Shown in pieces: positions 52,403 through 59,913 of a stretch of 64,000 nt of DNA. Both the position numbers and the translations under genes were made by a program. The notes beneath the pieces were generated by a model. That model made no database searches. It was given only the letters and a program-made list of their open reading frames with translations, and was not told where the DNA came from. Positions within the stretch are counted from its first letter, which is position 1, and every line of letters starts with the position of its first letter. Source of the DNA: Sphingobium sp. BYY-5 (GTDB lineage: Bacteria; Pseudomonadota; Alphaproteobacteria; Sphingomonadales; Sphingomonadaceae); contig NZ_JALEBH010000001.1 of assembly GCF_022758885.1 (NCBI RefSeq), positions 1,426,001-1,490,000 of the forward strand, in the 5' to 3' direction.

Positions 52403-53771
52403 ATTGCGCCTCCAGCACGTCGATCCGCGCCTCGATCCGCGCCATCCGCCGCCGCTGCATCGCCGCCTCCAGCGCCAGGCATTCCTCGTAGCGCAGGCCC
52501 CAGCGTTCCCCCTCTTCCCATATGTCGTGGCACAGCAGCCCCAGTCGCACCGCTGTCCCTTCGCCCAGCCGCGCGTCGATCGCATCGCGCACCGCCTGCG
52601 CCACCAGCCCGACATGCCAGCGCGCTTCCTCGCCCTTGGCCGCCACCGCCTCGACAAAACGGAACCGCTGCCAGTCCACCATCTCCCAGGCGTCGAGCAG
52701 ATCGTCGCCGACCGCCGCCACATCCTGCTTGGCCCGCGCGTCCGACGTGTTGATCGCCCCGCTCGCGGCATAGACGGTCGACCATCGCGCCGCCGCGCTC
52801 CCCAGCGCAAAGCCATTGTCGCTCGACGGCGCCACCGCGCCAAAGGCGGTCAGCGCCTGATGCTCCAGCCGCAACACCTCCGCCAGCGCCGCCGACCCGT
52901 TGCGCCCGACATGGAAACTCATCCGCGACGCCAGGTTGGTCGCGCCCGGCGAAGTGGCGATAAAGGTGGTGCGGATGCGCGACAGTTCGGCGAACGTCCC
53001 GCCGATCTGTCCCCAGACATTATAGTCCCCGATCACGTCGTTGCTGACGACATCCGTCCGCGCCGCCAGCGTCCCGTTCGCGCGATAGAGCCGGTTGTTC
53101 GCCAGCCCGCCGATCCCGGCCACACGGAAACTCGCCTGCCCGCCGTCCATCAGCACCGCCATCGCCGGCGTCAGGATGCTCAGCCGCCCCATCCAGCCAT
53201 CGACGCCATAATCCGCCGCTGCCACCGTGTTGATATGCAGTTCGGCCGCGTTCATCCGCTGCGCGCCGGTCGTGCCCAGCGCACCGATGCTCGCCCGCAC
53301 CCCCGCCGCGCTATCCTGCGTCAGCAGCGACCGCCCGAACGCCGCCGTCGGCAGCGCCGCGATCGCATCCAGTGCGCCACTCGCCGCCTGCCGCCCCGCC
53401 AGCGCCACCGTCAGCCCCTCGACCTCGGCCAGGCCATGGCCATGCCCTTCCATCGCCGCGATCCAGCCGGCATGGACCGCCAGCCCCACGCGCTTCTCGC
53501 CCTCCGCGAAATCCACCGCCGCGCCATCGGCCGACGACGCCACCGGCTCCCGCACCAGCCGCCCCTCGGCATCCAGCATCCCGGTCCCCGCCTCCCAGGC
53601 CAGCGGATCGCCCGTCCCGATAATCACATAGGGAAAGGCCGCCCCCTCACCGACCGCCCCGGCAAAGGCGCGATACCCCGCCATCGCCCCGCCCAGCCGC
53701 AGCGGCCCCGTCCCCACATCAAAACAGACCTCCCGCACCAGGTCGGCCATCTCCAGCCCCGTGATCCCCAC
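52389..53771 (-). CDS. Tail fibre with C-terminal S74 chaperone domain
   Basis: A 460-residue protein. The C-terminal region starts at about residue 340 (SGAINTSDARAKQDVAAVGD), the SD(A)RxK signature of the intramolecular chaperone (peptidase S74/endosialidase type), and includes WQRFRFVEAVAAKGEEARWHVGLVAQAV and a helical end. Such domains trimerise fibres and then self-cleave, usually at a Ser. The N-terminal domain is Gly/Ala-rich and beta-like. A GTG start at 53771 follows GGGGAGG by five bases. RcGTA has no fibre between capsid and connector genes, so this is an insertion. Confidence 0.83.
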   Translation of the reverse strand: MGITGLEMADLVREVCFDVGTGPLRLGGAMAGYRAFAGAVGEGAAFPYVIIGTGDPLAWEAGTGMLDAEGRLVREPVASSADGAAVDFAEGEKRVGLAVHAGWIAAMEGHGHGLAEVEGLTVALAGRQAASGALDAIAALPTAAFGRSLLTQDSAAGVRASIGALGTTGAQRMNAAELHINTVAAADYGVDGWMGRLSILTPAMAVLMDGGQASFRVAGIGGLANNRLYRANGTLAARTDVVSNDVIGDYNVWGQIGGTFAELSRIRTTFIATSPGATNLASRMSFHVGRNGSAALAEVLRLEHQALTAFGAVAPSSDNGFALGSAAARWSTVYAASGAINTSDARAKQDVAAVGDDLLDAWEMVDWQRFRFVEAVAAKGEEARWHVGLVAQAVRDAIDARLGEGTAVRLGLLCHDIWEEGERWGLRYEECLALEAAMQRRRMARIEARIDVLEAQYGAG

Positions 53772-53828
53772 GCCAGCCTCCCCAAAAACAAAAAAACGAT
53801 TATGGCGTTAAGAGCCAACCATATGAAA

Positions 53829-53942
53829 ATCCTCCCCTGGAAGGGGAGGTGGCTGGCCGCAGGCCAGACGGAGGGGTGTCCCGCTCTCGATAGGGTGACA
53901 CCCCTCCATCATTGCTTCGCAGATGGTCCCCCTCTCCTTCAG
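53829..53942. repeat. GTA-cluster palindromic repeat copy
   Basis: CCTCCCCTGGAAGGGGAGG, GGCCGCAGGCC, GGAGGGGTGTC, then TAGGGTGACACCCCTCC, the same order as 48269 with a degraded right side. It lies between the capsid gene and the fibre gene. Confidence 0.85.
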
Positions 53943-54009
53943 GAGCACGGGGCCGGTCATGCCGGGTCGGGGTGGGGCCGCGCCCCACCATCGGATGCCC
54001 GTCAGGAAA

Positions 54010-54069
54010 CGGCAAACTTCATCAGCTTGCCACCGCCTCGTTTATGAGGCGGCAAACTTCATCAGCTTG
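54010..54069. repeat. Direct duplication of the capsid gene 3' end
   Basis: CGGCAAACTTCATCAGCTTG occurs at 54010-54029 and again at about 54050-54069, where it encodes the last residues (KLMKFAA) of the capsid protein. The 40-base unit includes a GCCTC/GAGGC hairpin. Confidence 0.75.
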
Positions 54070-55169
54070 ATCGCCTCCGAATTGGCCACGCCGCCGCCGA
54101 TCCGCTTCACCGCATAGAAATGCACGAACGGCTTGTTGCTGAACGGATCGCGCAGGATGCTGGTGTCGCTGCGCTCGGCGATGACATAGCCCGCCTGGAA
54201 ATTGCCGAAGGCGATCGACAGGCTGCCCGCCGCGATATCGGGCATGTCCTCCGCCTCGACCACCGGATAGCCCAGCAGGCTCGCGGGCTGCGCCGCGCTC
54301 AGCCCCGGCTGCCAGATGAACGCCCCGTCGCTCGTCTTCATCTTGCGGATCACCGCCAGCGTGGCGCTGTTCATCACGAACACTGCCCCCTGGCGATAGG
54401 GCGCACGCAGGCTCTGCACCAGGTCAATGAGCTTGTCCTGCGGGTTCAGCGCCGGGAACGCCCCCACCGCGCCCGACGCCACATATTGCAGCGATCCGAA
54501 CGCCCGCGCCCCGTCCCCCTCATTGGTGGCCGTATAGGTCAGGAAGCCCTTGGGCTTGTTCGTCCCATTGCCGGTGACGAAGGCCGCGCCCTCCGCCACC
54601 GCGAACTCGCGCGCAATCTCGCCCGCCAGCCAGCCTTCGACATCGAACTGCGCATCGTCCAGCATCGCCTGGCTCGCCGCCGGATTGGCGAACAGCTCGC
54701 CTGCGGGCGGCACGATCTCGTTGAAGCTCGGCGTCCCCGTCTCGGCCCGTGCGCCCGTTTCGCTGGCCCATCCCGACACGATGCCGCCCGCACTCACCAG
54801 CTTGCGATAGCCCGCTGTCCCGGTGCGCACGACATTGGCGATGCCGCGAATGGGCGAGATCGCCTTCAGCGTCGCCCCGATCAACTGGTCGATCTCCCGC
54901 GGCACCGCATAGCCGCCCGCCGCGCCCGACGCCCCGGGAAAGCTTTTCAGCTCCACCCCCGCCTCAAGCCCCTGCCGCAGATAGCGCTCCACGAAATTGG
55001 CCCGCGCCGGGTCCACGGCGCCACCCTTGACCCCATCCAGCGCCGGCCGCTGCTGCGCCAGCAACACGCCCTTCAACGCCGCAATCTCCCCCTCCAGTCC
55101 ATCGATCCGCTCCCCCTGAAGCACCGCATCAAAGCTGGCTTCCAGACTATCCGTCACCTGATCCGTCAT
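54042..55169 (-). CDS. Major capsid protein (HK97 fold, GTA gp5)
   Basis: A 375-residue shell protein. Residues up to about 100 form the N-terminal scaffolding-like region with a coiled coil (VLQGERIDGLEGEIAALKGV), cut by the protease. The HK97 fold follows: GGYAVPREIDQLIGATLKAI, GASETGARAETGTPSFNEI-type E-loop, GNGTNKPKGFLTY and ALNPQDKLIDLVQSLRAPYR. ATG 55169 is preferred because GGGAG lies seven bases upstream. A terminator hairpin sits 26 bases before this start. The last codons are duplicated just downstream of the stop. Confidence 0.93.
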   Translation of the reverse strand: MTDQVTDSLEASFDAVLQGERIDGLEGEIAALKGVLLAQQRPALDGVKGGAVDPARANFVERYLRQGLEAGVELKSFPGASGAAGGYAVPREIDQLIGATLKAISPIRGIANVVRTGTAGYRKLVSAGGIVSGWASETGARAETGTPSFNEIVPPAGELFANPAASQAMLDDAQFDVEGWLAGEIAREFAVAEGAAFVTGNGTNKPKGFLTYTATNEGDGARAFGSLQYVASGAVGAFPALNPQDKLIDLVQSLRAPYRQGAVFVMNSATLAVIRKMKTSDGAFIWQPGLSAAQPASLLGYPVVEAEDMPDIAAGSLSIAFGNFQAGYVIAERSDTSILRDPFSNKPFVHFYAVKRIGGGVANSEAIKLMKFAAS

Positions 55170-55194
55170 GCACATTCTCCCGCTTGCAGAAACG

Positions 55195-55222
55195 AAAAAA
55201 GGCGGCCCCAAATGGGACCGCC
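55195..55222 (-). terminator. Intrinsic-terminator-like hairpin before the capsid gene
   Basis: On the minus strand GGCGGTCCC and GGGGCCGCC pair (one U-G) with a three- to four-base loop, followed by six T. It lies between the broken gene at 55334 and the capsid start, so it would either end the former or attenuate the latter. Confidence 0.8.
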
Positions 55223-55333
55223 TTGAACCAAAAACCTTCTCCCCACGGGGAGAAGAATAGGCAGCCTTACCGGCGCAGCCAGTTAGGCGAAGTTGGATGA
55301 GGGAGCAGCGCCCTCTATCACCCCATCACCGGT

Positions 55334-55858
55334 TCATCCGAAATACAGATACCAGGCGATCTTCTCCCTGGGAGAAAACACCGCCAGACCCTCACCATGA
55401 TTAAAGATCTTGTACCAGTTGCCAGGCGCACTCAGCGCCCGCTGATAGCGGTCGGGCATATCCAATTTTTTGCCGTCTCGGACGCACATGTTGTTCCATG
55501 GTGCGCATAAAGCGTGATCGGCTTACGCTCAGACCCGATATAGGCATATTGATCGTCTTCCATTTCGCAAAGGTGTCGGATACCAGCCGAACGGCAAATC
55601 CTGTCCATCTGCAAAGCGCGCGCTTGTCTCTGACGAAATGCGATAGGCGCCAAAACCGCAGCCGTCGCGCAACCCATAAGTCTCACCAAAGGCGATGATT
55701 TCGGTCCACTCGACTTCCGGCGGCAACAAGCTTCTGGGCGCCTCCCATCGCGCCCATCCGCAAAAGCCCAGCATGAAGACAAACGGCAGGATCATCAGAA
55801 TCAGGCAACCCCGCCACACAATGTCGCCAACGGTTGCTCGCTGCTCGTCTGCGTCCAT
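55334..55858 (-). pseudogene. Membrane protein gene broken by two compensating frameshifts
   Basis: From ATG 55858 (GGAG upstream) one frame encodes a membrane helix (LILMILPFVFMLGFCGW) and continues to GQDLPFGWYPTPL, then stops at 55529. About 27 codons in a second frame (CEMEDDQYAYIGSERKPITL) carry on the protein-like sequence, and from about 55489 the first frame resumes (RDGKKLDMPDRYQRALSAPG, then NWYKIFNHGEGLAVFSPREK) to a stop at 55334. One extra base near 55575-55590 and one missing base near 55490-55500 would restore about 174 codons. No family recognised. It may be a decaying insert or carry sequencing errors. Confidence 0.65.
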
Positions 55859-55944
55859 GCCCACTCCGTCTTGCAATCATCTCCCTAGCGAAGAAAGATG
55901 AAGCGAATATTGTCGGCAACATCTTACTGACCTACGCATCGATC

Positions 55945-56613
55945 ATGCCCCTCACCCTCGCCACCCACGGCGCCCAACACATCCCCGCCGCCCTCGACGA
56001 AACCGCGCTCGCCGCGATCGAAGCCGCCTTCTCGGCGCTCCCCACCGACCGCGCCGGCCAGCGCCTCGCCAGCCTCCCCGCGCTCGCCGAAATCCTCGCC
56101 CCCACCGGCCCCATCGGTCGCCACGCCGCCGCGCATCTGGGCACCGCCGCAAAGCCCGTCCGCGCCATTCTGTTCGACAAGAGCGCCGCCACCAACTGGG
56201 CGCTCGGCTGGCACCAGGACCGCACCATCGCCGTGCGCGCCCGCATCGACACGCCCGGTTTCGGTCCCTGGACCGTCAAGTCGGGCATCCAGCATGTCGC
56301 CCCGCCGCAATCGCTGCTCGACCGGATGCTGACCCTGCGCATCCATCTCGATCCGGTAGACGCCGCCAACGCCCCGCTGCTGATCGCCCCCGGCTCGCAC
56401 CGCCACGGCCGCGTTCCCGAAAGCGCCATCGCCACGCGCGTCGCCACCTGCGGCACTCAAGCCTGCCTCGCAGAACGCGGCGACATCTGGCTCTACGCCA
56501 CGCCCATCCTCCACGCCTCCGACGCCGCAATCCACCCACGCCACCGCCGCGTCCTGCAACTTGACTATAGCGCCGACCTGTTGCCCGGCGGACTGGAATG
56601 GCTGAGCGTCTAA
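55945..56613 (+). CDS. Phytanoyl-CoA dioxygenase (PhyH)-like protein
   Basis: A 222-residue Fe(II)/2-oxoglutarate oxygenase-like protein. WALGWHQDRTIAVRARID holds the HxD iron ligands, GSHRHGR and YATPILHASDAA (distal His) with HPRHRRVLQLDY (2-oxoglutarate-binding Arg) complete the pattern. The substrate is unknown. It is encoded against the direction of the GTA genes and its stop overlaps that of the protease gene, so it has its own promoter or is read from the gap. Some sphingomonad GTA regions carry extra enzymes; here it looks like cargo rather than structure. Confidence 0.8.
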   Translation: MPLTLATHGAQHIPAALDETALAAIEAAFSALPTDRAGQRLASLPALAEILAPTGPIGRHAAAHLGTAAKPVRAILFDKSAATNWALGWHQDRTIAVRARIDTPGFGPWTVKSGIQHVAPPQSLLDRMLTLRIHLDPVDAANAPLLIAPGSHRHGRVPESAIATRVATCGTQACLAERGDIWLYATPILHASDAAIHPRHRRVLQLDYSADLLPGGLEWLSV

Positions 56614-57011
56614 CCCTCCACCCGCACCACCCGCGCCAGATCCTGCATCGGGTGCGTCACCAGACTCACCTCCACCAGCTCCAGCGCCAGCAATTCCCGC
56701 GGCCCGGCGCCCCGCGCCGCCTTCACCCGATACCCGAACGACAGCCCATCGAGCGCCCCGCTCGCCAAAGCCGCCGCCGCCTCGCGCCCGGCCGCCGTAC
56801 GCCGCGACACCCGCCCGATCACGCGCAGCCCGCGCTTGTCCTCCCGCGCTTGCTCGACCACGCCGATGACGCTGCCCGGCCCATGCTGCCACAATAGCGG
56901 CACGCCCGCCGCGACCACCGGCCCGAACGCTCCCGCCCGCACCACGTCCCCGCCCCGGTCCACCCGGTCGAAAACCGCCGCATAACCGGCAAAGCGTATG
57001 TCTACCTCCAT
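56610..57011 (-). CDS. Prohead protease (HK97 type, GTA gp4)
   Basis: A 133-residue maturation protease that trims the capsid protein. MEVDIRFAGYAAVFDRVDRG is the family start; LLWQHGPGSVIGVVEQ carries the catalytic His and GALDGLSFGYRVKAARG the catalytic Ser, with SLVTHPM the usual following strand. It is shorter than HK97 gp4 but ordinary for GTAs. ATG 57011 follows TTGGAG. A 145-bp inverted-repeat element occupies the gap upstream. Confidence 0.88.
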   Translation of the reverse strand: MEVDIRFAGYAAVFDRVDRGGDVVRAGAFGPVVAAGVPLLWQHGPGSVIGVVEQAREDKRGLRVIGRVSRRTAAGREAAAALASGALDGLSFGYRVKAARGAGPRELLALELVEVSLVTHPMQDLARVVRVEG

Positions 57012-57041
57012 CTCCAAATCTCCGTTTGCCTCGCCCCTGCT

Positions 57042-57183
57042 GCTTGCGTCGAGATTCAGTTCAGGGTGAACCGAAAATGGTACTGCTCGGGAACCGGCGC
57101 GCAGCATGCTCAAAGCACGTGAGCACCGGAAGCGCAGAACAGCGCCATTTGCAGGCCGCCCTGGGCTGAATCTCGATGCAAGC
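57042..57183. repeat. 145-bp element with terminal inverted repeats, copy 2
   Basis: GCTTGCGTCGAGATTCAG (57042-57059) and CTGAATCTCGATGCAAGC (57166-57183) are inverted ends matching at 17 of 18 positions. The core has ACGTGAGCACCGGAAGCGCA. It ends one base before the DUF6127 stop and lies between that gene and the protease. Confidence 0.88.
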
Positions 57184-57504
57184 TCATGCCTTGACCAGCC
57201 CCAGCAACCCCATCTTCACCGCCACGCCCAGCAGCACCAGCGCCATGACGATCCGCACCGCCCAGCCGATCACCGCGCCGCGCGCCGCCTTCTTCGCGTC
57301 GCGCCAGGCGGACAGGAGTTCGCGCAGCTCCCGCATATCGCTTTCGGCGCGCCGGTCGGCCAGCCCCAGCCGCTCCAGCGCCCGCCCCGCGCCCAGTTCG
57401 CTCGCCTCCTCGATCAGCGCGCGGATCATCACCATGTCCCCGCCGCCCGGTAGCCCCGATCCTTCGGCCTGCGCCACCAGCCGCGCCAGCATCTCCGCTT
57501 TCAT
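57184..57504 (-). CDS. DUF6127 family protein
   Basis: A 106-residue protein found between portal and protease genes in sphingomonad GTA clusters. An N-terminal acidic, helical region (MKAEMLARLVAQAEGSG, MIRALIEEASELGAGRALER) leads to a basic segment and a C-terminal membrane helix (IVMALVLLGVAVKMGLLGLV). It may anchor or recruit head components at the membrane; this is a guess. ATG 57504 follows GGGAGGGCGGG. Confidence 0.75.
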   Translation of the reverse strand: MKAEMLARLVAQAEGSGLPGGGDMVMIRALIEEASELGAGRALERLGLADRRAESDMRELRELLSAWRDAKKAARGAVIGWAVRIVMALVLLGVAVKMGLLGLVKA

Positions 57505-57573
57505 CCCGCCCTCCCAAAATCTCCGCGCGAACCAATCTTCCCCTGGCCCTCGCCCGCGCCTATCTAGGCGCGC

Positions 57574-57747
57574 ATGAAGCGCACCCATCGCAAAATCCTG
57601 ATCCTCGTCCTTCTGCTGGTCCTAGGCGGGATCGCCTGGCAATTCGACCTGTTCCGCGTCGGCGACTGCCTGATGCAGGGCGGCCGCTGGAACTGGGACG
57701 GCAATTTCTGCCGCCTCGACTCCCTCGCCAGACCCCCGCAACCCTAA
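57574..57747 (+). CDS. Small membrane-anchored protein, opposite strand
   Basis: A 57-residue protein with an N-terminal membrane helix (ILILVLLLVLGGIAWQF) and a short periplasmic part with two cysteines in a GDCLMQGGRWNWDGNFC pattern, which suggests a disulfide-bonded hairpin. The C-x-x-x-GGRW-x-x-x-x-x-C spacing recurs in small envelope proteins. It lies between the DUF6127 and portal genes on the other strand; it stops ten bases before the portal stop. No strong ribosome binding site is seen. Confidence 0.65.
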   Translation: MKRTHRKILILVLLLVLGGIAWQFDLFRVGDCLMQGGRWNWDGNFCRLDSLARPPQP

Positions 57748-57756
57748 AACCCGCCC

Positions 57757-58890
57757 TCACATCCCCAACAATCCCTTCTTCTCCTCCGCCGTCAGGAAGT
57801 CCGCCGCCGCGACCCGCTCCCACAGCGCCGCGCGTTCGTCCGACAGCGCCGGCACCGCGTCCAGGTCCGCCTCAAGTCCCACGCCCGGCCACCAGCCGTT
57901 CAGCCCCTGGCTCACCCCCGCGCAGATCTTCGCCACCAGCGGCAGGATCGTCTGCCGCCACAGCGCCTTGTTCGCCTCGCGATAATTGGCGTAGCTATTG
58001 TCGCCCGGCAGCCCCATCAGCATCGGCGGCACCCCAAACGCCAGCGCGATCTCCCGCGCCGCGCCGCTTTTCAGCCCCACGAAATCCATCTCGGCAGGCG
58101 TCAAACTCATCGCCTGCCAGTTCAGCCCGCCCTCCAGCAGCATCGGCCGCCCTGCATTGGCGGCCCCGGCAAAGGCGACCTCCATCTCCCGCTTCACCCG
58201 CTCAAACTGTTCGGGCGACAGCACCGATCCGTCGCCCGGATCATAGACCATCGCGCCCGAAGGCCGCGCCGCATTATCGAGCAGCGCCTTGTTCCACGTG
58301 GCTGCCGCATTATGGATCGCCACCGCGCCCGCCGCCGCGCCGACGCAGCCCAGTCCATAATGATCGTCCAGCGGATGCAGCGCCTTGATATGCAACAAGC
58401 TCGTGCGCCCCGCCCCATCCTCCGGGCACAGCCGCGTCGCGCTCTCCCCCACGCGATAGAGATAGGCCGCCGGCCACCCCCGCGCATCCGCCTCCACGCT
58501 TACCCGCTCGGGCCGCAGCGCGAACAGCTCGGCCGGCATCCCGTCCGCGCCCGCGATCACCTGGACATAGGCATTGCCGTGCAGCAGCAGGTGACAGGCC
58601 AGCGTCTCCACCAGCCCTTGCCCCGCAGAAGCCCGCCCGACCAGCCCCAGCACCCGCGCACTATCCTCCACGCCCCGCACCTTGAGCGCCGTCGCGCCAG
58701 CCCCTTCGGACACCAGCCGCATCGCCCGCTGGGCGACGGCATTGCCCATCACCCCGGCGCGCAGCTGCGCCTCATAGCTGGCCGGCCACTCCCCCAACGC
58801 CACCGCACCCGAACCCCATGCCCGCGCCAGCACCGGCCGCGCATCGCACTGCCCATATCCCTGCGCGCTTTTCGTCCCGAACCATTTCAT
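57757..58890 (-). CDS. Portal protein (GTA gp3, HK97 family)
   Basis: The 377-residue dodecameric portal through which DNA is packaged and released. The family order is clear: EWPASYEAQLRAGVMGNAVA at the start, HLLLHGNAYVQVIAGADGMP, HYGLGCVGAAAGAVAIHNAA, then SGAAREIALAFGVPPMLMGL and NYREANKALWRQTILPLV. It ends KKGLLGM. ATG 58890 follows a terminator-like hairpin by 20 bases. Confidence 0.93.
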   Translation of the reverse strand: MKWFGTKSAQGYGQCDARPVLARAWGSGAVALGEWPASYEAQLRAGVMGNAVAQRAMRLVSEGAGATALKVRGVEDSARVLGLVGRASAGQGLVETLACHLLLHGNAYVQVIAGADGMPAELFALRPERVSVEADARGWPAAYLYRVGESATRLCPEDGAGRTSLLHIKALHPLDDHYGLGCVGAAAGAVAIHNAAATWNKALLDNAARPSGAMVYDPGDGSVLSPEQFERVKREMEVAFAGAANAGRPMLLEGGLNWQAMSLTPAEMDFVGLKSGAAREIALAFGVPPMLMGLPGDNSYANYREANKALWRQTILPLVAKICAGVSQGLNGWWPGVGLEADLDAVPALSDERAALWERVAAADFLTAEEKKGLLGM

Positions 58891-58910
58891 GGATTTATCC
58901 CCCAGAACGC

Positions 58911-58938
58911 AAAAAATCCCCTCCCGCAGGGGGAGAGG
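58911..58938 (-). terminator. Intrinsic-terminator-like hairpin before the portal gene
   Basis: On the minus strand CCTCTCCC and GGGAGGGG pair (one U-G) with a five-base loop; A then six T follow. It ends 20 bases before the portal ATG, so it would stop transcription arriving from terminase. Confidence 0.75.
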
Positions 58939-59049
58939 ATCGTGAAGATCAACGGCGCCAATCGCCGGTTGAAATATGGAGAAAGGGCTTGGCCGCCCTC
59001 AAAATTCACCCGTAAACCACCGCAGCGCTACGCCATCCCAATTTGAGAA

Positions 59050-59159
59050 ATCCTCCCCTGGCAGGGGAGGTGGCGCGCGCGAAGCGCGTGACGGAGGGGT
59101 ATCCCGCTATCGATAGGGGGACACCCCTCCACCACTTCGTGCCCCCTCCAGGGGAGGAT
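59050..59159. repeat. GTA-cluster palindromic repeat copy
   Basis: TCCTCCCCTGGCAGGGGAGG, then GGAGGGGTATC, GGGGACACCCCTCCACCAC and CCCTCCAGGGGAGGA. The order is that of the 48269 copy, with the inner stem replaced by GCGCGCGAAGCGCG. Confidence 0.85.
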
Positions 59160-59240
59160 TCTCATGCCCACCACTATAGCAACACGGCGGCAGGATTTCG
59201 CGACAAAGGCGCTGTCTACGACCTGATCGAGGCAAGCCTC

Positions 59241-59579
59241 TCACTTATTCCGCGCCAGCACCCGATCGCATTCCTTGTTGGTGCCCTGCCCCTTGCCGAT
59301 CACCCGGCCCGCCAGCGCGCCCGCGCCTGCGCCGAGCAGCGTCTCGCCCACGCCACCCCCGGCGATCAGGCCCACGCCCGCGCCACCGGCCGCGCCGATC
59401 ACCGTGCCCTTGTCGCGGCCCTTCTTGCCCTTGAGCAGGCAATAGCGCACATCGTCGCGATCGCGCGGCGCGGCCCGTGCCACCCGCGCACGCTCCTTGC
59501 TGCTCAGGCTCGCCGCCAACACCGGCGTCGCGACCACCGACACGCCCACCGCAACCGCCATCAGCTTCACCATCTTCAT
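59241..59579 (-). CDS. Glycine-zipper envelope protein
   Basis: A 112-residue exported protein: signal peptide (LMAVAVGVSVVATPVLA), a basic stretch with a single Cys (RYCLLKGKKG), then a glycine-zipper double helix (GTVIGAAGGAGVGLIAGGGV, ETLLGAGAGALAGRVIG) as in Rickettsia 17-kDa-antigen/YmgG-type proteins. It probably inserts in the outer membrane. AGGAGG precedes the ATG at eight bases. Why it lies between terminase and portal is not apparent; it may be a moron. Confidence 0.82.
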   Translation of the reverse strand: MKMVKLMAVAVGVSVVATPVLAASLSSKERARVARAAPRDRDDVRYCLLKGKKGRDKGTVIGAAGGAGVGLIAGGGVGETLLGAGAGALAGRVIGKGQGTNKECDRVLARNK

Positions 59580-59697
59580 GTCACATCCTCCTGGTTACGC
59601 CATGAAAACGACCCGCCCGCGCGCCGGTTCCCCGACAGGCGGCCCCGATTACATCATTAGATCCAAACGCGAGACGGCATCCTCTTTCCGAAGATAC

Positions 59698-59843
59698 TAG
59701 GGCCGATCGACATTCAGATGATGGCGTGGCGAAAATGGTGGGTTTTCGCGACCCGGAGCGCAGCGTACTAAAAGTACGTGAGCACCGGAAGCGCGGAAAG
59801 CCGCCATTTGCAGCCCGTCAGGGCTGAATGTCGATCGGCCCTA
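59698..59843. repeat. 145-bp element with perfect 20-bp terminal inverted repeats, copy 3
   Basis: TAGGGCCGATCGACATTCAG (59698-59717) and its exact complement (59824-59843). The core has TACGTGAGCACCGGAAGCGC as in copies 1 and 2. A CTAG lies at the left edge (59697-59700). This gap (59580-59913) holds no gene otherwise, and the low-G+C island starts right after. Confidence 0.92.
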
Positions 59844-59913
59844 ATATATCTTTCACCATTACAAACATCGTTATTAATAAATCTCAGCCATCACGCCTAA
59901 ACTAACGAATAAT

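Larger units (their letters stand above)
58891..59240. other. Gap between portal and glycine-zipper genes
   Basis: Only two features are seen: the hairpin/T-run at 58911-58938 and a copy of the GTA-cluster palindromic repeat at 59050-59159. No gene is supported in the rest. Confidence 0.6.

Noticed and set aside
55432..55782. A separate gene of 116 codons
   Set aside because: Only its middle part is protein-like and continues the neighbouring frame, so it was treated as part of the frameshifted gene.
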